Shown: positions 1 to 9,550, numbered from the stretch's first letter. The stretch: 64,000 nt of DNA from Sphingobium sp. Leaf26 (GCF_001421665.1 NZ_LMKV01000007.1:1-64000); one strand, 5' to 3'. The notes: generated by a model from the sequence alone, not told the origin. A program made the numbers and translations.

Positions 1-53
1 AGATACCCCTTGATCCGGCTCCATTGCTCGTCCGTCAGCACCCGTCTGCTCAA
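1..53 (-). CDS. IS5-type transposase, N-terminal fragment
   Basis: Only the first 17 codons are inside the window. They begin with a TTG start at 53, preceded by GAAGGAG at good spacing, and read LSRRVLTDEQWSRIKGY. The L-T-D-E-Q-W-x-x-I pattern is the usual opening of IS5-group (IS4-like, DUF4096 domain) transposases, which carry a DDE catalytic core further on. Family assignment rests on this short motif; the catalytic part is not visible. The gene is not truncated by mutation as far as can be seen, only by the window edge. Confidence 0.6.
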   Translation of the reverse strand, partial: MSRRVLTDEQWSRIKGY

Positions 54-88
54 AGATCGTCTCCTTCAACGACCTTGAATCAGATCTC
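1..88 (-). mobile_element. End of an IS5-like insertion sequence, cut by the window edge
   Basis: Positions 54-88 hold the untranslated end of the element, and 1-53 the first codons of its transposase. On the minus strand the outer end reads GAGATCTGATTCAAGG, a plausible terminal inverted repeat, followed by a good ribosome-binding site (GAAGGAG). The rest of the element and its other end lie outside the window, so the exact boundary and target duplication cannot be fixed here. Confidence 0.6.
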
Positions 89-124
89 ATGCAAAATGGA
101 AATCCTATGAATGCAGACAGCGCC

Positions 125-228
125 TAGAGCATCATGCGGAAAAGTGGGAACCGGTTTTTCGCGTAAAACGATGCGAAAACAAAAGCTAGAGCGCGCGACC
201 TGCATCGGATTTAACCCAGCGCGCTCTA
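125..228. repeat. 104-bp dispersed palindromic repeat, copy 1
   Basis: The unit is bounded by TAGAGC and GCTCTA. A second copy at 46649-46753 is nearly identical, with a few substitutions and one inserted base. It contains two hairpin units: GCGGAAAA pairing with TTTTTCGC, and a perfect TAGAGCGCGC / GCGCGCTCTA stem. It has no coding capacity and lies 36 bp from the end of the insertion sequence. Confidence 0.8.
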
Positions 229-267
229 AGACGAAAAGGGCGGCGGATTGCGCCGCCGCCCCCTCGC

Positions 268-2919
268 TTATTTCTTCGCGAACCATGCCGCGGTAGGCGC
301 CTTCAACCGGCCCCGCGTCTCGATCCGCGTCGCGATCGCAGCGATCGAGCGATCCACCACCTTGCGCGAGTCCGGCGTCAGATATTGGGTCGCATAGGCG
401 TCCAGCTTCGTCACCATCGCCGGATCGGCCGACCCGCCGCCCAGCCGGGCCAGCGCCTGGCTGCGCGCCGATACGTCGATCAGCGCCTCATATTGCGCCT
501 TGTGCGCCAGCACATAATCGACCGCCTGCATCGGATGGGCGCTGCCGACCTGGCTGATGATCGCCGCGCTGGTGGTCTTGCCCGGCTCGTCGGTCAGGGC
601 AAGGTCGAGCGCCTGGCCTGTCAGCTTCTCATCCTTCGCCTTGCCCAGCAGCGCATAGACGGTGCTCTTCTCCAGGTCGCTCTGCGCACCCTTGGCCATG
701 GCGCGCAGCTTGTCCCACGTCGCCTGATCGGCATTTTGCGCGATGATGCCCAACCACACATTGCGCAGCGGACCGTCGAGCGCAGCCGGATTGCTCGCCA
801 AAGCGGCAAAGCGCTTGTTGGCTTCCGCCACCACCGCCTTGTCGCCCATGCTGCCCAGCGTGGATACGAGGCTGGTGCGCAACACCGGCACCTGCGGCCC
901 CTCGCCGGCCTTCGCGTCATAGCCTATCGCGGCCAGCGCCGGGGTCAGCTTACGACCCGCATAGGCCGCGACTTTCGCCTGCGCAGCGGCATTACCCTCC
1001 AGCATGTCATAGCTGCTCTTGAGGTAGGACGGCACCTCGGCCAGCACGGCGGGGCTGCCATTGGCCGGCACCGCATCCACCAGATCCAGCGCCAGCCCTA
1101 TCGGCTGATACCCGCCCAGCGCCAACTGGAAATTGTCCGCCATCAGGCCGGTCTGGTCGATGCTCGCCAACTGGCCGAAGCCCTTGGCCAGCGCCTTCAC
1201 ATTCTCCGCCGGATAGAGCGAACGATAATAGCCCGTCTGCCCCGCATTGATGACATAGGCGCCGCAGCCGGGCAGCGTGACCTGCCCCTTGCCGCCCGAC
1301 AGGATCAGCCGCTGCGCCTCTCCGCCCGTCGTCTGCGCCTTCACCGGCACGTTCCAGCTTTGCGGCGTCTTGCCCTTGTCGTCGCGGCTATATTCGCCCT
1401 GGCTCAGCGTCAGTACAGTGCTGCCGCCCTGACATAGGGCGCTCTCCACCTTGACCAGCGGAATGCCCGGCTTCGACGTAAAGTCATGCGCGATGCTGAC
1501 AAGCCCCTTGGCGCCCGCGCCCTCGACCGCCTTCCACAGGTCGTCGGTCACGGTGTTCCCGTACGCATGGGCCTTCATGTAGGACTGGATACCGGCCTTC
1601 CAAACATCCTCGCCGGCATAGCCTTCCAGCATGGTGATGACGGCTTCGCCCTTCTGATAGGTGATGGCGTCGAACGCCTGATTCACTTCATCGACGGTAT
1701 GAATCTTCTGCACCACCGGGTGGGTGGTCTTGAGCGCGTCGAGACTCATCGCCCGCTCGCGCCCGTCGACGCGCGACAGCAACGTCTCCCATTCCGGGTT
1801 CAGCTTGTCCGTCACCTTGGTCGCCATCCAGCTAGCGAAGCCTTCGTTCAGCCACAGATCGTCCCACCACGCCATGGTGACGAGATCGCCGAACCACTGA
1901 TGCGCCATTTCATGCGCCGCGACTTCGTAGATGGTGCGCTTGGTTTCTTCCGACGTGAAGCGCGGATCGACCAGCAGCGTACGCTCGAAGGTGAAGATCG
2001 CGCCCCAATTCTCCATCGCGCTGAAGAACTGGCTCTGGCCCGGTCCGGCAACATTGTCGAGCTTGGGCAGCGGGAAGGGCACGCCGAAATAGTCGTTATA
2101 ATAAGGCAGGATCGCCGCCGACGCATCGAGCGCCAGTTGCGCCTTGCCGGTATTGCCCTTGCCGGTGATGACGCCGACTTCGACATTGCCTGCCATCTTG
2201 GTCGCGCGGTCCAGTTCGCCCAGGCCGAAGAACAGCAGGTAGGACGACATTTTGGGGCTGGTGCCGAACGTCACCAGCTTCTTGCCGCCGCCAATGTCTT
2301 TGCTTGCCTTGACCGGCATGTTGCCGACCGCAAGCTGATCCGCCGGCACTATGGCGCTCAGGTCGAAGGTCGCCTTATAGCTCGGCTCGTCAAAGCTGGG
2401 GACGAAGCGACGGGCATCGGGCGCCTCGAATTGGGTGAAAAGCGCGCGCTTCGCCGCACCGGCATTATCGGTGTAATCAAGCGCGAACAGGCCATTCGCC
2501 TGCTGGTTGATGATGCCGGCATAGACGATGTCCAGCTTGTAGCTGCCCGGCTGCACCGGCTTGCCGAAATCGAACGTCACGGTCTGCGCATTGGCATCGA
2601 CCTTCGCCGTGCCAGTGATCGCCTTGCCCTTCGCAGGGGTCAGGGTGACGGTTGAAAATGTCAGGTCCGCCGCATTCAGCACCAATGCGGGCAGAGCGGT
2701 CGCTACGTTGACGTCGATCGTCACCTTGCCATTGAACTTCAGGTTCGCCGCGTCGGGCGTCACTTCGATCGCATAATGGCTAGGCGCGGCCCCACGCGGC
2801 AACTGGGTGGTGATGCCGGCGGCGGGGCCGGTGGGCGCAACCGGCTGGGCCAATGCGGGCGTCGCATAAGCGACCGGGGCAGCCGCGATCAGCAGCGGCA
2901 GGATTTTCTTGAACGACAT
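268..2919 (-). CDS. M1 family zinc aminopeptidase, secreted
   Basis: An 883-residue zinc metallopeptidase that removes N-terminal amino acids from peptides. The first ~25 residues form a signal peptide ending ATPALAQ, so the enzyme is exported. The M1 hallmarks are all present: an exopeptidase motif close to GAMEN (SAMENWG), HEMAH at about residues 335-339, and a third zinc ligand in NEGFASW exactly 18 residues later. The C-terminal ~400 residues are the helical ERAP1-like domain. The length matches PepN-type enzymes of sphingomonads. It is transcribed alone, away from queF. The ATG at 2919 is chosen because it places the signal peptide correctly; no strong ribosome-binding site is visible. 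Function is secure, natural substrate is not. Confidence 0.92.
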   Translation of the reverse strand: MSFKKILPLLIAAAPVAYATPALAQPVAPTGPAAGITTQLPRGAAPSHYAIEVTPDAANLKFNGKVTIDVNVATALPALVLNAADLTFSTVTLTPAKGKAITGTAKVDANAQTVTFDFGKPVQPGSYKLDIVYAGIINQQANGLFALDYTDNAGAAKRALFTQFEAPDARRFVPSFDEPSYKATFDLSAIVPADQLAVGNMPVKASKDIGGGKKLVTFGTSPKMSSYLLFFGLGELDRATKMAGNVEVGVITGKGNTGKAQLALDASAAILPYYNDYFGVPFPLPKLDNVAGPGQSQFFSAMENWGAIFTFERTLLVDPRFTSEETKRTIYEVAAHEMAHQWFGDLVTMAWWDDLWLNEGFASWMATKVTDKLNPEWETLLSRVDGRERAMSLDALKTTHPVVQKIHTVDEVNQAFDAITYQKGEAVITMLEGYAGEDVWKAGIQSYMKAHAYGNTVTDDLWKAVEGAGAKGLVSIAHDFTSKPGIPLVKVESALCQGGSTVLTLSQGEYSRDDKGKTPQSWNVPVKAQTTGGEAQRLILSGGKGQVTLPGCGAYVINAGQTGYYRSLYPAENVKALAKGFGQLASIDQTGLMADNFQLALGGYQPIGLALDLVDAVPANGSPAVLAEVPSYLKSSYDMLEGNAAAQAKVAAYAGRKLTPALAAIGYDAKAGEGPQVPVLRTSLVSTLGSMGDKAVVAEANKRFAALASNPAALDGPLRNVWLGIIAQNADQATWDKLRAMAKGAQSDLEKSTVYALLGKAKDEKLTGQALDLALTDEPGKTTSAAIISQVGSAHPMQAVDYVLAHKAQYEALIDVSARSQALARLGGGSADPAMVTKLDAYATQYLTPDSRKVVDRSIAAIATRIETRGRLKAPTAAWFAKK

Positions 2920-3196
2920 AGGGTTTCAGACTCCGACACGTCTTGAAAGCGACATGAGATAGTATCACGCGCCATATGAACGTCGGATCGCCCCTTTGGC
3001 TGCACGGGTCAAGTGAACTCCGCGCAAGATTATGTCGTTGGTCGAACCCTGTCGGGCGTTCGTCAGTCAGAGAAACAGGATGACGGTGAGGTCGCTCGTC
3101 ATTTCGTTCAGGTGGAGCCGGGAAGCGTGATGTTCGAGCACCGGAGCGCAGAACAGCGCGCTTCGCCGGCGCGCATGGTCGGAATGACGAGTGACC

Positions 3197-3658
3197 TCAG
3201 CCCCGCCCGCGATAGCCCGGCACATCCTGCGCCGGCAGCCATAGCCCGGCGGGGGGCACATCCGATTGCCAGAAGACGTCGATCGGAATGCCGCCGCGCG
3301 GATACCAATAGCCGCCGATGCGCAGCCAGACCGGCTTCATCTCGTCGAACAGACGCTGGCCGATGCCCACCGTGCAATCCTCGTGGAAAGCGGCATGGTT
3401 GCGAAAGCTGCCCAGGAACAGCTTTAAGGACTTCGACTCCACGATCGTCTCGGCCGGGGCATAGTCGATCACCAGATGCGCGAAGTCGGGCTGTCCCGTC
3501 ACCGGGCAGAGCGAGGTGAATTCTGGCGCGGTGAAACGCACCAGATAGGGTTTGCCGGGGCGGGGATTGGGCACATAGTCCAGCACGGCCTGTTCGGGGC
3601 TGGTGGGCAGGGCGCTGGTCTGGCCCAGATGCAGTGGGTGTGTGGGAAGGTCGGTCAT
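3197..3658 (-). CDS. queF: NADPH-dependent 7-cyano-7-deazaguanine reductase (QueF)
   Basis: QueF reduces preQ0 to preQ1 in cytosolic queuosine biosynthesis. The protein is the short, unimodular type (~153 residues). It shows the nitrile-binding cysteine in [13 protein letters not shown], the QueF motif around [15 protein letters not shown] that binds NADPH, and the downstream HEDC. The ATG at 3658 (MTDLPTHPL) is preferred to an in-frame ATG 24 bases upstream because homologues start there. It is divergent from the Pro-rich membrane protein beginning at 3748. No other queuosine genes are nearby. Confidence 0.93.
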   Translation of the reverse strand: MTDLPTHPLHLGQTSALPTSPEQAVLDYVPNPRPGKPYLVRFTAPEFTSLCPVTGQPDFAHLVIDYAPAETIVESKSLKLFLGSFRNHAAFHEDCTVGIGQRLFDEMKPVWLRIGGYWYPRGGIPIDVFWQSDVPPAGLWLPAQDVPGYRGRG

Positions 3659-3747
3659 GACCGGCCATCTACGCGATTGCACGGCTGATGTCAGCCTTTC
3701 GCATTGTTCACTTGCGGTTCAGCCATTCTTGTGCCTTGGCTTGGGCC

Positions 3748-5055
3748 ATGGGGTCTCATATTCGTCCGTTGCTTTTCGCCGCGCCGCTGATGCTGGTTGC
3801 GCCTGTCCATGCCCAGCAGACTGACGCCCCGGCCGGCGGTTTCCAACTGCCGCCCACAGGCAGCACGCCAGCGCCTGACCCCAATCGGCAGGGACCGGAA
3901 CTCAATGTCTATCGCGATCCGGTGACGCCCAGAGCGAGCCAGCCTGCGACTCCGCCAGTCGTCGCACCCACGGTCACGACGCCGCCCGCCACGGTGCAGC
4001 CGACGCCGCGAACCGGCCGCCCGCGCACGACGCAGGCTACCCCGCCGGCTGAAACCCGTCCGTCCCGGCCCGCCGAGCGGAAGACACCGCCGCCACCACC
4101 TGCCCAGACGCGCCCGACGCCTGCGGCACCGGCACCGGCACCGGCACCGGCACCGGCCGAACCTGCCCCGGTCGAAGCGGACAACGCAACCGCCAACAAC
4201 AGCGCCCCGGCCACGCCACCCGCCCAGACGCTCCCGGCCACCGCCGCCAATGCGGTCGACAGCCCGGAGCCCGCGCCTACCGCCACCAGCGTGCCGGCAG
4301 AAGAAGGCGTCAGCCTGCCCTGGATCATCGCCGCCATCGTCGCGGCGCTGGTCGTGCTGGCCGGCCTTGTCCTGCTGCGCCGCCGCCGGCCAGCCGCATC
4401 ACGCGACGTGGCACCCGCCCCGGCCAGCGCTCCAGCGCCCGTCGCCAAGCCCAGGGCAGCCGTCCCGCCGCCGCCTGCGCCCGAACCCGCCGAAGCCCTG
4501 CATGTCCCTGCCGCAGCCCCGGTCACCGCGACCGACCGTCCCTGGATCGACATGGACATGGCCGTGGGTCAGGCCCGCTATTCGCTGATGGGCGTGACGA
4601 TCAGCTATGCGCTGATCCTGCACAATCGCGGCGACCGCCCGGCACAGGATGTGCTGATACGCGGCATGCTCGGCAATGGTGGCGCGCAGCAGCAGGCGGT
4701 GCTCCAGGGTTTCTTCACCGGCCAGGACGGCCTGCCGCTGCACAGCGCGGTAGCGATCGCGCCGGGCGAAACGATCCAGCTCAATGGCGAACTGCGCCTG
4801 TCGAGCGACGAAATCGTGCCGGTCGAAATGGGGCAGCGCACCCTGCTCATCCCGCTCGCCGCCTTCGACGCCGCCTATCGCTGGGGTGCGGAGGCCGACG
4901 ATCCGGTCGGTCAGGGCCGCACCGCCCGCGCCTTCATCGTCGGGCAGGAACAGGAACCGCCAGCCGCCCGGCTCGCGCCGTTGCGCCTGGATCAGGGGCC
5001 GCGCCAATATCGCCGCCCCGCCGCCCGCGCCGCTGCCGAACTCACCCCGGCCTGA
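3748..5055 (+). CDS. Pro/Ala-rich single-pass membrane protein
   Basis: A protein of about 435 residues that I do not recognise by function. From ATG 3748 it has a cleavable signal peptide (MGSHIRPLLFAAPLMLVAPVHAQ). Next comes a ~170-residue low-complexity region rich in Pro, Ala and Thr (AP repeats near 4130-4160), a transmembrane helix (WIIAAIVAALVVLAGLVLL) followed by RRRRP, a second AP-rich linker, and a folded C-terminal domain of ~180 residues that looks beta-rich. An upstream in-frame ATG at 3688 would add 20 residues before the signal peptide and is less likely. The gene at 15362-16369 has the same plan (signal, Pro/Ala region, helix, RRRRP). A structural or envelope-spanning role is inference. 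Confidence 0.75.
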   Translation: MGSHIRPLLFAAPLMLVAPVHAQQTDAPAGGFQLPPTGSTPAPDPNRQGPELNVYRDPVTPRASQPATPPVVAPTVTTPPATVQPTPRTGRPRTTQATPPAETRPSRPAERKTPPPPPAQTRPTPAAPAPAPAPAPAEPAPVEADNATANNSAPATPPAQTLPATAANAVDSPEPAPTATSVPAEEGVSLPWIIAAIVAALVVLAGLVLLRRRRPAASRDVAPAPASAPAPVAKPRAAVPPPPAPEPAEALHVPAAAPVTATDRPWIDMDMAVGQARYSLMGVTISYALILHNRGDRPAQDVLIRGMLGNGGAQQQAVLQGFFTGQDGLPLHSAVAIAPGETIQLNGELRLSSDEIVPVEMGQRTLLIPLAAFDAAYRWGAEADDPVGQGRTARAFIVGQEQEPPAARLAPLRLDQGPRQYRRPAARAAAELTPA

Positions 5056-5128
5056 AGCCCCCTTCCCAGCCCCGGCTCGGCATCCTAATACTAGCCCCAA
5101 AGGCAGTATGAACGCCGAAGGGAGCCGC

Positions 5129-5974
5129 ATGACCATCTTCGTTTCCACCGACTGGCTGGCCGGCCAGCAGGGCGCGCCCGACCTCGTCATCCTCGACGCC
5201 AGCCTGTTCCTGCCCGGTACGCCGCGTGACGCGCGCGCCGAGTTTGAGACCGCCCATATTCCGGGCGCGGCTTTCATGGACCTGCCGACCCTCGCCGATC
5301 CCGCCGATCCGGTGCCGGGCCAGTTGCCCCCCGACGACATGATGACGCAGCGGATGCAGGCGCTGGGCGTCAATGCCGACAGCCGCATCGTCGTCTATGA
5401 CAACAGCCCGACCCACAGCGCCGCGCGCGGCTGGTTCATGGCGCGTGTCTATGGGCTGGGCGCTTCTGCCGCGATCCTCGACGGCGGCCTGCCCAAATGG
5501 GTCGCGGAGGGCCACCCGACGGCCAGCGGCGTTCCCGCCATCGCACCCGGCAACGCCGTCGCCCGGCTCGACCGGACATATGTGCGCAGCAAGGCCGACA
5601 TCCTCGCCAATCTGGACAGTGGCGACGCGCAACTGCTCGACGCCCGTGGCGCCGGCCGCTTCACCGGCGCGGAAGCGGAACCGCGCCCCGGCATGGCATC
5701 GGGCCATATTCCCGGCAGCCGCAACATCCCCTCCTCCGCCTTCTTCACTGCGGATAACCGCATGAAGCAGGGCGATGAGTTGCGCCGCCTGCTGCTGGAC
5801 GCCGGCACCGATTTCGACCGACCGATCATCACCACATGCGGCAGCGGTGTGACCGCCGCGATCATCCTCGCAGGCCTTGAATCGCTGGGGAAGGCCGACG
5901 TCGCCCTCTATGATGGCAGCTGGTCCGAATGGGGTTTCGATCCTGCGACACCGAAAGCGACAGGCGCAGCATGA
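5129..5974 (+). CDS. sseA: 3-mercaptopyruvate/thiosulfate sulfurtransferase
   Basis: A two-domain rhodanese of 281 residues that transfers sulfane sulfur from 3-mercaptopyruvate to thiol acceptors or cyanide. The C-terminal domain carries the catalytic loop CGSGVTA, the form typical of mercaptopyruvate sulfurtransferases rather than thiosulfate rhodaneses. The N-terminal domain lacks the cysteine, as is usual. ATG 5129 is chosen over ATG 5108 because GAAGGGAG lies at the right distance. The stop overlaps the next start by ATGA, so it is translationally coupled to metC; a sulfur-amino-acid operon fits both. Confidence 0.9.
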   Translation: MTIFVSTDWLAGQQGAPDLVILDASLFLPGTPRDARAEFETAHIPGAAFMDLPTLADPADPVPGQLPPDDMMTQRMQALGVNADSRIVVYDNSPTHSAARGWFMARVYGLGASAAILDGGLPKWVAEGHPTASGVPAIAPGNAVARLDRTYVRSKADILANLDSGDAQLLDARGAGRFTGAEAEPRPGMASGHIPGSRNIPSSAFFTADNRMKQGDELRRLLLDAGTDFDRPIITTCGSGVTAAIILAGLESLGKADVALYDGSWSEWGFDPATPKATGAA

Positions 5975-7188
5975 GCGATACGGACAACCGCAAGCCCCTG
6001 ACCAAAGTTGCGCAGGCCGGCCGCAAGCCGGAATGGACCGGCATGCCGGGCCAGCCCGGCGGCATCGTCAGCCCCCCGGTGTGGCGCGCCTCCACGATCC
6101 TTTATGACGACGTCGCCCATCTGCGCAAAGCGGCGGGTAGCAGTACGCATGAGCGCCTCTTTTACGGGCGCAAGGGCACGCCGACCGCCTGGAGCCTCGC
6201 CGACGCGCTCACCGAAATGGAGCCGGGGGCGGAAGGCACGATGCTCTTCCCTTCGGGCGTCGCGGCGATCGCCTGCGCGCTGATGGCGGTATTGAGGCCG
6301 GGCGACCGGCTGCTGATGGTCGACAGCGCCTATGACCCGACCCGCAATTTCTGCGAGCAGATGCTAAAAAGTTACGGTATCGAAACGATATATTATGATC
6401 CCACAACTGTCCAACTCGATGTCTATCTTACCGATGGTCCAATCCGTGCGATCTTTCTGGAAAGCCCCGGCAGCCTGACATTCGAGGTGCAGGATATACC
6501 CGCCCTCACCGCCTGGGCGAAGACGAACGGCGTCGTCACGCTACTCGACAACACCTGGGCGACCCCGCTCTATTTCCCGGCCATGGCGCATGGCGTCGAC
6601 ATTTCCATCCTGGCCTGTACCAAATATATCGTCGGCCATAGCGATGTTATGATGGGCAGCGCCACGGCGAATGCCGACTGGTTCGGCAAGATTCGCCAGA
6701 CCGCCTATCTCTTCGGCCAGATGGTCAGCCCGGACGATGCCTGGCTCGCGTCACGCGGCCTGCGCACCTTGGGCGTCCGGCTGAAACAGCATCAGGACAG
6801 CGCCCTTGCCATCGCCCATTGGCTGACGGATCAGCCCGACATCGCTCGCGTGCTTCACCCCGCGCTGCCTGACTGCCCCGGCCATGCCCTGTGGCAACGC
6901 GACTTCAGCGGATCGACAGGCCTGTTCAGCTTCGTCCTGAAAGGCGGGAACGAAGCTGCCCGCGCCGCCCTGATCGACGGCCTCGCCCATTTCGGCATCG
7001 GCTATAGCTGGGGCGGCTTCGAAAGCCTGGCCTTGCCCGTCGACCCCGCCCGCTACCGCAGCGCCACGCAATGGGAGGCGGAAGGCCCCACCGTCCGCCT
7101 GCATATCGGCCTTGAAGACCCGGCCGACCTGATCGCCGATCTGGACGCCGGCCTCGCCCGCTTCCGCGCGGTCCGGGACGGAGCCTGA
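5971..7188 (+). CDS. metC: Cystathionine beta-lyase (PLP, Cys/Met metabolism)
   Basis: A 405-residue PLP-dependent enzyme of the Cys/Met metabolism family (gamma/beta-lyase fold), predicted to split cystathionine into homocysteine, pyruvate and ammonia. The PLP lysine lies in ILACTKYIVGHSD. Upstream are the phosphate-binding region (LFPSGVAAIACAL) and the TLLDNTWATP aspartate motif. The C-terminal YSWGGFESL motif is typical of MetC-like beta-lyases. The start overlaps the sseA stop (ATGA) and mscS follows after 4 bases. Assignment as beta-lyase rather than another family member is from motif resemblance only. Confidence 0.87.
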   Translation: MSDTDNRKPLTKVAQAGRKPEWTGMPGQPGGIVSPPVWRASTILYDDVAHLRKAAGSSTHERLFYGRKGTPTAWSLADALTEMEPGAEGTMLFPSGVAAIACALMAVLRPGDRLLMVDSAYDPTRNFCEQMLKSYGIETIYYDPTTVQLDVYLTDGPIRAIFLESPGSLTFEVQDIPALTAWAKTNGVVTLLDNTWATPLYFPAMAHGVDISILACTKYIVGHSDVMMGSATANADWFGKIRQTAYLFGQMVSPDDAWLASRGLRTLGVRLKQHQDSALAIAHWLTDQPDIARVLHPALPDCPGHALWQRDFSGSTGLFSFVLKGGNEAARAALIDGLAHFGIGYSWGGFESLALPVDPARYRSATQWEAEGPTVRLHIGLEDPADLIADLDAGLARFRAVRDGA

Positions 7189-7192
7189 CGCG

Positions 7193-8446
7193 ATGGGACC
7201 GGCTCTGTCCGACCTGATCGGCCTGCTGCCGGGCGATCCCGACATCGTCCAGCCGCTGGTCGCGCTGGCCCTGTCCATCCTGCTCTACGCCTTCGCCTGG
7301 GGCCTGGCCCGGCTGTGGGCCCCTCGTCTGCGCCGCCGCCTGCCGTCACTGGGCGACGCGATGGCAGGCCATGTCCGCGCCATCGTGCGCCATGGCGCCG
7401 CCGCGCTGTTGCTGACCCTCGCTCTGCCCTTTTTTCCGAAAGATGGGCTCGGCCATCTCGTTCTTGGCATGACGCTGGGCGCCGCCGTGGCGTTGCTGTC
7501 CATCCATATCCTGAAGGGCCTTGCCATGCCGCGCTGGGCGGTGGTGCCGCTTGCGCTGATCCTCTTCATCCTGATCGTCTCGGGCAGCGGCGGCGGTATC
7601 GCACCTGTCAGCGAAATGCTGGACGGCATCGGCATGAATCTGGGCAAGCGGCGCATCACCCTGCTCGGCCTGCTGTCGATCGCCGCCACCTGCGTCGCGC
7701 TCTTCGCCGCCGTCCGCCTCGCCAACAGGGTGATCAGCCGCTCGATCCAGAAGGCCGACAGCTTCGACCCCACGCAGAAATTGCTGGCGCAGAAACTCGC
7801 CGCCATCACAGTGATCGTCGTCGCCTTCTTCATCGGCGTCGACCTGCTCTCAATCGACCTCACCGCCTTCGCCGTCTTCTCTGGCGCACTCGGCCTTGCC
7901 ATCGGCTTCGGCCTGCAAAAGACGTTCGGCAACCTCATCGCGGGTATCATCCTGTTGATGGACCGCTCAATCAAGCCGGGCGACGTCATCGTCGTGGGCG
8001 ACAGTTTCGGCTGGGTGAACAAGATCGGCGTGCGCGCCGTCTCCGTCATCACCCGCGATGGCAAGGAGCATCTGATTCCGAACGAGAATCTGATGACGCA
8101 GGAGGTGGAGAACTGGTCCTATTCCGACCGCAACGTCCGCGTCCGCATCCCTGTCGGCATCGCCTTCGACAGCGACCTGAAACTGGCACAACGTCTGATG
8201 CTCCAGGCCGCGCAGGAAAGCCCGCGCGTGCTGCGCAATCCCAAGCCCAATGTCTGGCTCACCGCGTTCGGGGAGAGCCGTGTCGAGCATGACATCCTCG
8301 TCTGGATCAGCGATCCGGAAGGCGGCGTCGGCAATGTGAAGTCGGACGTGCTGGGCCGGGTCTGGCAACTGTTTCGCGACCATGGCATCGCCATCCCCTA
8401 CCCGCAGCGCGTCATCCATCAGGCGCCGGATCGCCAACAGTCATAA
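7193..8446 (+). CDS. Small-conductance mechanosensitive channel (MscS family)
   Basis: A 417-residue inner-membrane channel that releases solutes on hypo-osmotic shock. Several hydrophobic helices in the first ~230 residues precede the conserved pore helix TM3 and beta-domain. The stretch GALGLAIGFGLQKTFGNLIAGI is the MscS pore signature, followed by the SIKPGDVIVV / HLIPNENLMTQEVENW region of the cytoplasmic domain. It is longer than E. coli MscS (286) through extra N-terminal helices. It lies 4 bp after metC and probably shares its transcript, although no functional link is evident. Confidence 0.9.
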   Translation: MGPALSDLIGLLPGDPDIVQPLVALALSILLYAFAWGLARLWAPRLRRRLPSLGDAMAGHVRAIVRHGAAALLLTLALPFFPKDGLGHLVLGMTLGAAVALLSIHILKGLAMPRWAVVPLALILFILIVSGSGGGIAPVSEMLDGIGMNLGKRRITLLGLLSIAATCVALFAAVRLANRVISRSIQKADSFDPTQKLLAQKLAAITVIVVAFFIGVDLLSIDLTAFAVFSGALGLAIGFGLQKTFGNLIAGIILLMDRSIKPGDVIVVGDSFGWVNKIGVRAVSVITRDGKEHLIPNENLMTQEVENWSYSDRNVRVRIPVGIAFDSDLKLAQRLMLQAAQESPRVLRNPKPNVWLTAFGESRVEHDILVWISDPEGGVGNVKSDVLGRVWQLFRDHGIAIPYPQRVIHQAPDRQQS

Positions 8447-8703
8447 AGTCAAAAACCCGCGCAAATGCGAGGTGCGACCGCGTTTGGCGGCCGCGCTCCC
8501 GCATGACCGCGACTGTATTTTTTTGCAGTCTACAAACATTAAAGAAGTAACGACATCATAGAGCAGTAAATTCTTGTGCGTCGCAGCGCGTGGAGGCACA
8601 TCGAAGGCGTTGAGGCAGCCGGCCCATCCCGAGCGGGGGAAGCATGGAGGCCGGCGTCTGGACGCAGGCGGGACGATCGCAGAACCACCATCAAGGGGTT
8701 CCC
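8447..8703 (+). promoter_or_regulatory. Leader region of the TIGR02001 gene
   Basis: 257 bp without a gene. The middle is AT-rich (about 8510-8570) and could hold the promoter. Closer to the gene, GCCGGCC at 8618-8624 can pair with GGCCGGC at 8649-8655, giving a 5'-leader hairpin. An AAGGGG ribosome-binding site precedes ATG 8704. No known riboswitch is recognised. Confidence 0.3.
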
Positions 8704-9444
8704 ATGCGTAAGTCCATCATCGGCATCTCGGCCCTCGCTCTTGCGGCGTTCTCGATACCTGCCATAGCCCAGGACGAGCCCACGCCCGAGATCACCGTCA
8801 CCGGCAATGCAGCCGTCGTGACCGATTATCGCTTCCGCGGCATTTCGCAGACCAACAAGAAATTCGCGCTTCAGGGCGGCATCACCGTCAGCCACGCCTC
8901 TGGCTTCTATGCCTCGATCTGGGGCAGTTCGATCGACGAATATGTCGCGGCCGGATCGGATCAGGAACTCGACCTGATCGGCGGCTATTCGACCACCGTC
9001 GGCGCGGCCACGATCGACGTCGGCGTCCTCTATTATTACTATCCGGGCAACGCCGGCCAGAACACCGACTTCGTCGAGCCCTATGCCTCGGTCAAGGGCA
9101 CCTTCGGTCCCGCCACCGCCAAGCTGACCGTGAACTATGCGCCCAAGGCGAAGGCGCTGAGCGTCGATAATGGCAAGGAAGACAGCCTCTATGTCGGCGG
9201 CGACCTGTCGGCCTCGATCCCCAACATCCCGCTTGGCGTCTCGGCGCATCTGGGCCACAGCTTCGGTCCCAGCTATCTGACCATTGGCGATGAATATACC
9301 GACTGGAATATCAGTGCGACCTACACTTGGAACCACCTGACCTTCGGCGTCTCCTATGTAGACACCGACAAATCCTCCTATACCGCGGCCGGCCATAATA
9401 TCAGCAAGGCGGGCGTGGTTGGATCGCTGACCGCATCCTTCTGA
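8704..9444 (+). CDS. TIGR02001 family outer-membrane-like protein
   Basis: A secreted protein of 246 residues with a clear signal peptide (MRKSIIGISALALAAFSIPAIAQ). The segment VVTDYRFRGISQTNKKFALQGG matches the opening of the TIGR02001/Gcw_chp family of proteobacterial proteins, thought to form small beta-barrels. The rest alternates aromatic and small residues in strand-like blocks and ends with a C-terminal F (SLTASF), common for outer-membrane proteins. ATG 8704 with AAGGGG upstream is preferred to an ATG 60 bases earlier. The function of the family is unknown. The gene stands alone, with a terminator directly after it. Confidence 0.85.
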   Translation: MRKSIIGISALALAAFSIPAIAQDEPTPEITVTGNAAVVTDYRFRGISQTNKKFALQGGITVSHASGFYASIWGSSIDEYVAAGSDQELDLIGGYSTTVGAATIDVGVLYYYYPGNAGQNTDFVEPYASVKGTFGPATAKLTVNYAPKAKALSVDNGKEDSLYVGGDLSASIPNIPLGVSAHLGHSFGPSYLTIGDEYTDWNISATYTWNHLTFGVSYVDTDKSSYTAAGHNISKAGVVGSLTASF

Positions 9445-9472
9445 TCCGCTTTCCCTTTTTCGGGGGTGAACC

Positions 9473-9510
9473 GGGCCGCGATCTCTCCAGAAGTCGCGGC
9501 CCTTTCCTTT
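9473..9510 (+). terminator. Rho-independent terminator after the TIGR02001 gene
   Basis: GGGCCGCGA pairs with TCGCGGCCC across a 12-base loop, and the stem is followed by TTTCCTTT. It begins 28 bp after the stop codon. Confidence 0.8.
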
Positions 9511-9530
9511 GCCTTGCCCAGAGCATAGTG

Positions 9531-9550
9531 CTCCTGCGAAAGCAGGATTC
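9531..9550. repeat. Short extragenic hairpin (CCTGC-GAAA-GCAGG)
   Basis: A small palindrome with a GAAA loop followed by ATTCCAGGGG. It resembles half of the larger extragenic palindromes found elsewhere in the window, with CCTGC replacing CCGGC. A single copy here; low certainty that it is a true repeat family member. Confidence 0.35.

Noticed and set aside
385..2655. Two long plus-strand frames opposite the M1 aminopeptidase
   Set aside because: Antisense to a gene with all M1 motifs; products have no similarity to anything I recognise.
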